Position numbers and translations under genes: made by a program
Notes under the pieces: model-generated
Database searches by the model: none
Seen by the model: the letters and a program-made list of their open reading frames with translations, nothing else
Told to the model about the DNA's origin: nothing
NCBI GenBank assembly: GCA_022450045.1
Contig: JAKURD010000015.1
Location: forward strand, 1-64,000
Origin: Gracilimonas sp.
GTDB lineage: Bacteria > Bacteroidota > Rhodothermia > Balneolales > Balneolaceae
Reading direction: 5' to 3'
DNA length: 64,000 nt
Shown here: one piece after another, positions 63,982-64,000 of the stretch
How positions within the stretch are numbered: position 1 is the stretch's first letter
How the letters are laid out: each line of letters starts with the position of its first letter

Positions 63982-64000
63982 CTAATTTAACCTTAAGAAT

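Overview
The window looks like a chromosomal segment of a marine or halophilic member of the Bacteroidota/Balneolota group; Balneola- or Gracilimonas-type Balneolota is my best guess. The evidence is moderate to low GC, DUF5916 surface proteins, a secreted S9 dipeptidyl peptidase and M14 peptidase, TIGR02757, a fused alpha-beta E1 2-oxoacid dehydrogenase, an AccD without zinc-finger cysteines, and an SPT-like enzyme for sphingoid or sulfonolipid bases. The taxon is inferred from protein style; no rRNA gene is present. Nearly all genes are conserved and housekeeping in type. I found no CRISPR array, tRNA, rRNA, prophage or defence system.

Layout. 1-300: the 3' end of an IS256-family transposase with its likely terminal repeat. 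314-8045: two closely similar DUF5916 outer-surface proteins flanking an M14 carboxypeptidase; two TA-flanked 194-196 bp repeats lie in the gap. 8286-12454: an AsmA-like protein, a serine/threonine dehydratase (followed by a strongly folded intergenic segment) and a secreted amidohydrolase. 12570-15667: a third 194 bp repeat, a membrane-anchored protein with 30-residue repeats, and an MsbA-type ABC exporter. 15944-18346: NfeD plus two SPFH proteins in one operon. 18347-20399: a repeat-rich zone around a small lipoprotein and a 107-residue protein. 20400-26641: phosphoglucomutase, a baeRF3-type protein, a secreted unknown, DprA and ObgE. 26701-32476: DPP-IV-like peptidase, AccD, TsaB, dihydroorotase, thioesterase. 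32678-40614: XseA, PheA, an AI-2E-type transporter, a beta-barrel gene remnant, PGK, IscS-like desulfurase, a LOG-family protein, DUF1499 and a small membrane protein. 40792-46976: an Na+/solute symporter with its DUF4212 partner, fused E1, and fumarase.

47128-53144 is the most interesting block. An SPT-like alpha-oxoamine synthase and a GNAT-like acyltransferase form one tight gene pair. Two GT4 glycosyltransferases form a second pair. A divergent NAD(P)-dependent extended SDR follows. Together these supply the activities expected for making and glycosylating a ceramide-like lipid (sphingolipid or capnine-type sulfonolipid). The assignment is inference from family and proximity. 53146-63926: a secreted cadherin-like protein, MutY with an intact Nudix box, a METTL7-like methyltransferase, TIGR02757, S21, RadA, a flippase-like membrane protein, class I aldolase, and an AraC regulator divergent from an AldB-type aldehyde dehydrogenase.

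The second theme is a family of non-coding mobile repeats. Four 194-196 bp copies share TA-flanked imperfect terminal inverted repeats and a TTCCCGTCTCCACGGGAA core. A 366 bp element has the same ends but a different, hairpin-rich core (TCAGACGG...CCGTCAGA), and that core recurs at three more places. These look like MITEs, but no matching transposase lies in the window.
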